The position numbers and the translations under genes were made by a program. From assembly GCA_012519155.1 (NCBI GenBank), contig JAAYQS010000185.1, positions 1 to 37,692 of the forward strand: DNA of 37,692 bases, read 5' to 3'. The DNA is from Clostridiales bacterium (GTDB lineage: Bacteria; Bacillota; Clostridia; Clostridiales; Clostridiaceae). Below are positions 34,733 to 37,692 of this stretch, in pieces. Below the pieces are notes generated by a model. That model saw only the letters and a list, made by a program, of their open reading frames with translations, did not search any database and had not been told where the DNA came from. Positions within the stretch are counted from its first letter, which is position 1. Each line of letters opens with the position of its first letter.

Positions 34733-35854
34733 CTAATCCTCCTTTTTACCTTTATCCATATATCCTTCTATTAATATATCTTGACCCATTTTTTTATATT
34801 GGAGATTTGTAAGCTTAAAGGCCTTACTAAGTTTATCAATTCCATCACCAGCTATAGGTCCCTTAGCATTATTTCCTCCTATTATCTTTGGTGCTATATA
34901 CATCTGAATTTTATCAACTATATTACTTTTTAATGCTGAAAAGTTTAGCGTAGCTCCTCCCTCAAGTAAAACACTATCTATATTAAGTTGTCCTAACCTT
35001 TCAATTAAATCATTTAAACATACTCTTTTTTCACTATCTTCAGCACAAACTAAAATCTGTACGCCCATATTTTCAAACTTTTTTCTATCTTCAAATGAAG
35101 CAGAACTTGTACATGCAATTATGGTTTTAACATCATTAGCTGTTTTAACAATGTTAGAATCAAATGGCGTCCTTAATTTGCTATCTACTATAATTCTTAT
35201 AGGATTTATATTTTCTTCAATCCTGCAAGTAAGACTTGGATTATCTTTAATTACTGTATTTACTCCTACCATAATTGCAGAATATTGCTTTCTTAATATG
35301 TGCACATTTTTTCTTGATTCTTCCCCAGATATCCACTTTGACTCACCAGTTTTTGTAGCTATTTTTCCATCAAGAGACATAGCACTTTTCATAAGTACAA
35401 AAGGCCTTTTAGTTACTACATATTTCATAAACACTTCATTTAATTTTAAACACTCATCCTCTAAAACGCCACACTCTACTTCAATACCAGCTTCCTTTAA
35501 CATATAAACTCCTTTTCCTGCAACAAGAGGATTAGGATCAAGGGTTCCTATTACCACCCTTCTTATCTTTTTTTCTATTATTTTTTTTGCACATGGAGGT
35601 GTTTTACCATAATGAGAACAGGGTTCAAGTGTTACATACATAGTTGCACCAGACACATCAAATTCTTCTGCATTTTTAAATGCATTTACTTCTGCATGCC
35701 CTTCTCCATACTTCATGTGATATCCAGAACCTATAACATTATTATCTTTAACTATCAAAGCCCCTACCATAGGATTAGGACTTACATGCCCCATTCCCTT
35801 AGAAGCTAATTCTAATGCAATACCCATATATTCCTTATCTTTATCTGTTATCAT
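34733..35854 (-). CDS. ribD: Bifunctional pyrimidine deaminase/reductase
   Basis: Second and third steps of riboflavin synthesis. The N-terminal deaminase (about 1-145) has HAEVNAFKNA, then YVTLEPCSHYGKTPPCAKKI, which supplies the zinc His and Cys residues. The C-terminal reductase (about 146-360) has PFVLMKSAMSLDGKIAT, GESKWISGEESRKNVH, and SVLLEGGATLNFSAL for NADPH and substrate binding. The ATG at 35854 has GAGGTG upstream; the GTG three codons earlier lies inside that site. It is the first gene of the rib operon, downstream of an FMN riboswitch and two tandem terminators. Confidence 0.95.
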   Translation of the reverse strand: MITDKDKEYMGIALELASKGMGHVSPNPMVGALIVKDNNVIGSGYHMKYGEGHAEVNAFKNAEEFDVSGATMYVTLEPCSHYGKTPPCAKKIIEKKIRRVVIGTLDPNPLVAGKGVYMLKEAGIEVECGVLEDECLKLNEVFMKYVVTKRPFVLMKSAMSLDGKIATKTGESKWISGEESRKNVHILRKQYSAIMVGVNTVIKDNPSLTCRIEENINPIRIIVDSKLRTPFDSNIVKTANDVKTIIACTSSASFEDRKKFENMGVQILVCAEDSEKRVCLNDLIERLGQLNIDSVLLEGGATLNFSALKSNIVDKIQMYIAPKIIGGNNAKGPIAGDGIDKLSKAFKLTNLQYKKMGQDILIEGYMDKGKKED

Positions 35855-35876
35855 TAGTATCACCTCACAAAATTAA

Positions 35877-35908
35877 TAAAAAAATCCTAATCTTAATAAA
35901 GATTAGGA
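35877..35908 (-). terminator. Second leader terminator, next to the ribD start
   Basis: Perfect 10-bp stem (35899-35908 with 35885-35894), loop of four bases, followed by seven U. It ends about 12 bases before the ribD ribosome binding site. It is a complete intrinsic terminator, in addition to the one nearer the aptamer. Confidence 0.85.
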
Positions 35909-35931
35909 CAGCAAACATAATTTATATATTT

Positions 35932-35967
35932 ATAAAAAAAAGCTCTGAAATATAAATATTTCAGAGC
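35932..35967 (-). terminator. First leader terminator of the rib operon (riboswitch expression platform)
   Basis: Perfect 11-bp stem (35957-35967 with 35942-35952), loop taaa, followed by eight U. It lies about 40 bases after the FMN aptamer and fits a transcription-terminating platform that acts when FMN is bound. Confidence 0.88.
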
Positions 35968-36007
35968 AAAAATACAAATTAAAATAATATAAAATACCTT
36001 AAACTAC

Positions 36008-36126
36008 ATCTTCTTTCATCCAGACTATACTGTCGGCTTTGGAATTACACCAAATCTGCAAAAATTATTAATAATTGCTCGCGGGCTTTACCGCCGGTAG
36101 GGAATTACACCCTGCCCCGAAGAATT
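36008..36126 (-). ncRNA. FMN riboswitch (RFN element)
   Basis: The minus strand carries the conserved RFN parts in order: TTCGGGGCAGGG, TAATTCCCTACCGGCGGT, AGCCCGCGAGC, a variable arm, GATTTGGTGTAATTCCAAAG, and CCGACAGTATAGTCTGGATG, closed by GAAAGAAGA. The closing stem pairs tcttc with gaaga. It senses FMN and controls ribD-ribE-ribBA-ribH. It begins about ten bases after the expected transcription start. Confidence 0.97.
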
Positions 36127-36142
36127 ATTCTATTTTATATAT

Positions 36143-36171
36143 ATAATATTACTAATTATTTTCTTTGTCAA
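36143..36171 (-). promoter_or_regulatory. Promoter of the riboflavin operon
   Basis: On the minus strand the consensus -35 TTGACA (36166-36171) and TATTAT (36143-36148) are separated by 17 bases, just ahead of the FMN riboswitch. It is one of the best promoters in the window. Confidence 0.8.
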
Positions 36172-36186
36172 CTATTTAACAATGTA

Positions 36187-37692
36187 TTATTTTTCTTCTT
36201 CTTTCTCATCCTCATCTTCTTCAATAACTTCTGGGAAAAATCTACCTGTTAAAATATTCATTTCATAAATCTTGTCAGCTAAAGCATTATCAAAGCTTCC
36301 ATCTTCAGCTCTCCATTGCCAATTTCCCATTGTTGTAGATGGCGTATTCATTCTAGTTTCAGCTCCAAGATTTAGAAAATCTTGCATTGGTGCTATAGCA
36401 ACATCTGCAACACTTGACCAAACACCTCTAATAAAGCCCCAGTTATAGCCTTCTTCGCTATTTAAACCTAAATAAGTTTTAGCTATAGTTGCTTCTTCTG
36501 TTGATGAACTTTCAGTAAACCAACCTACAAAAGTATCATTATCATGAGTTCCAGTATAAGCTATGCAATTTCTTCCATAATTTTGTGGAAGATAATCATT
36601 ATCTCCTTCTCCATTAAATGCAAATTGTAGTATTTTCATTCCTGGATATCCTGTTTCTCTTAAGAAATCAATAACTTCATCTGTTAAGAACCCTAAATCT
36701 TCAGCTATAACATTAATATCTCCAAGTTGCTTTTTGATTTCCTTAAATAATGACATAGCTGGTCCTTTAACCCACTTACCATTTATTGCTGTATCATCAC
36801 CATATGGTATTGCCCAATATGCTTCAAAACCTCTAAAGTGATCAATTCTTAAAACATCATATAATTTTAAACTTTCTCTAACTCTTGATACCCACCAAGT
36901 ATATTTGTCTTTTTTCATTTTATCCCAGTCATATATAACATTTCCCCATAATTGTCCTGTTTCAGAAAATGCATCAGGTGGGCAACCTGCAACAACTGTA
37001 GGTTCAAACTTCTTCATATCCATTTGGAAGTTTTCAGGATGACTCCATGTATCACAACTGTCATATGCAACATATATAGGAATATCTCCTATAAATTCAA
37101 TACCAAGATCATTAGCGTATGCTTTTAATTCATACCATTGTTTAAAGAATAAGAATTGAAGGAAAGACCAATATTCAATATCATCCTTTAATTCCTTTTT
37201 ATATTTTGCTAGTACTTCAGGTTCTCTTTTCTTTATGTCATCATCCCATTCAGACCAACTCTTTAAATCAAAATGATTTTTAACTGCCATATATAATGCA
37301 TAATCCTCAAGCCAGAACTTGTTTTCTTTTTTAAATTTTTTGAATTCTTCTTTTAATTCTTTAAATTTTCCCTTTTTACTAAAATTAGAATATGCTATCT
37401 TTAATACTTTATATTTACTTTCAAATATTAATGCATAATCAACTCTAGTTTTATTTACTCCAAAATCTACATCAATGTAGTCTTTTTCCTCTAAAAGTCC
37501 CTCTTCCACAAGCTTATCAAAATCTATAAAATAAGGATTACCAGCAAAAGCAGAAAAACATTGATATGGAGAATCTCCATAACTAGTAGGTCCTAGAGGA
37601 AGAATTTGCCAATTTTTTTGTCCTGATTTTTCTAGAAAGTCTACAAATCTATATGCTTCTTTCCCAAAATCTCCTATTCCATATGCTCCAGG
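36187..37692 (-). CDS. malQ: 4-alpha-glucanotransferase (amylomaltase), 5' end outside window
   Basis: Transfers alpha-1,4-glucan segments between maltodextrins. The frame is open to the right edge, giving 501 residues. An internal GTG at 37509 is not the start: the upstream 61 codons encode family sequence (PGAYGIGDFG, WQILPLGPTSYGDSPYQ). Only about 15 to 25 N-terminal residues are likely missing. GH77 motifs are present: DIPIYVAYDSCDTW, DVLRIDHFRGF (nucleophile Asp), VIAEDLGFL (acid/base Glu) and AYTGTHDNDT. The C-terminus has an unusual acidic tail (EEDEDEKEEEK). No obvious terminator lies between its stop and the rib promoter region. Confidence 0.95.
   Translation of the reverse strand, partial: PGAYGIGDFGKEAYRFVDFLEKSGQKNWQILPLGPTSYGDSPYQCFSAFAGNPYFIDFDKLVEEGLLEEKDYIDVDFGVNKTRVDYALIFESKYKVLKIAYSNFSKKGKFKELKEEFKKFKKENKFWLEDYALYMAVKNHFDLKSWSEWDDDIKKREPEVLAKYKKELKDDIEYWSFLQFLFFKQWYELKAYANDLGIEFIGDIPIYVAYDSCDTWSHPENFQMDMKKFEPTVVAGCPPDAFSETGQLWGNVIYDWDKMKKDKYTWWVSRVRESLKLYDVLRIDHFRGFEAYWAIPYGDDTAINGKWVKGPAMSLFKEIKKQLGDINVIAEDLGFLTDEVIDFLRETGYPGMKILQFAFNGEGDNDYLPQNYGRNCIAYTGTHDNDTFVGWFTESSSTEEATIAKTYLGLNSEEGYNWGFIRGVWSSVADVAIAPMQDFLNLGAETRMNTPSTTMGNWQWRAEDGSFDNALADKIYEMNILTGRFFPEVIEEDEDEKEEEK

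Noticed and set aside
37509..37509. GTG at 37509 as the malQ start
   Set aside because: The 61 codons upstream to the window edge encode conserved amylomaltase sequence, so the true start lies outside.

Overview
The window is low-GC, AT-rich DNA that reads as a Clostridium-type Firmicute chromosome. Supporting signs are purine-rich GGAGG ribosome binding sites, frequent TTG and GTG starts, a classic FMN riboswitch, CpsB/CpsD/CapA-type polysaccharide regulators, FtsH, HelD and a type I signal peptidase of Gram-positive style. The species cannot be named from the sequence alone. Nearly every gene lies on the minus strand. The exceptions are a partial surface-protein gene at the left edge and a 61-residue small protein near 22.8 kb.

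Layout. 1-233 (+): C-terminal end of a repeat-rich, probably wall- or membrane-attached protein, ending in a bidirectional terminator. 297-20899 (-): one long surface-polysaccharide locus. In transcription order it has CapA/Wzz, BY-kinase CpsD, phosphatase CpsB, RfbC, GT2, an initiating sugar-phosphate transferase, a Wzm-type permease with an extra extracytoplasmic domain, Wzt with a C-terminal domain, a methyltransferase, two large GT2 proteins, RfbA-RfbD-RfbB, a DPM1-like GT, DUF2304, an SMR-like protein, another GT2, a DUF2142 membrane protein and GalU. It encodes the whole dTDP-L-rhamnose pathway, an ABC exporter and what looks like an undecaprenyl-phosphate-sugar side-chain module. That resembles streptococcal Lancefield/rhamnan loci, but with a WbaP-like initiator and BY-kinase control.

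21006-22598 (-): prfC (RF3), intact except for one in-frame TGA where a Trp codon is expected. 22811-22996 (+): small unknown protein. 23066-30281 (-): degenerate SGNH hydrolase, M18 aminopeptidase, HelD-like helicase, FtsH, signal peptidase I and a DUF3006 protein. 30370-31040 (-): TIM-barrel-like gene with an apparent one-base frameshift in an A7 run near its start. 31201-31896 (-): SfsA. 31897-32347: about 450 bases with no gene, but with five perfect TTATNCACA DnaA boxes and several near-matches. 32348-35854 (-): riboflavin operon ribD-ribE-ribBA-ribH, with its own terminator, two leader terminators, an FMN riboswitch and a strong promoter. 36187-37692 (-): malQ, whose 5' end lies beyond the window.

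The items most worth a second look are the TGA inside prfC, the DnaA-box cluster far from any visible dnaA gene, the rhamnan-type locus with a side-chain module and a fused exporter permease, and the SGNH protein that has lost its catalytic residues.
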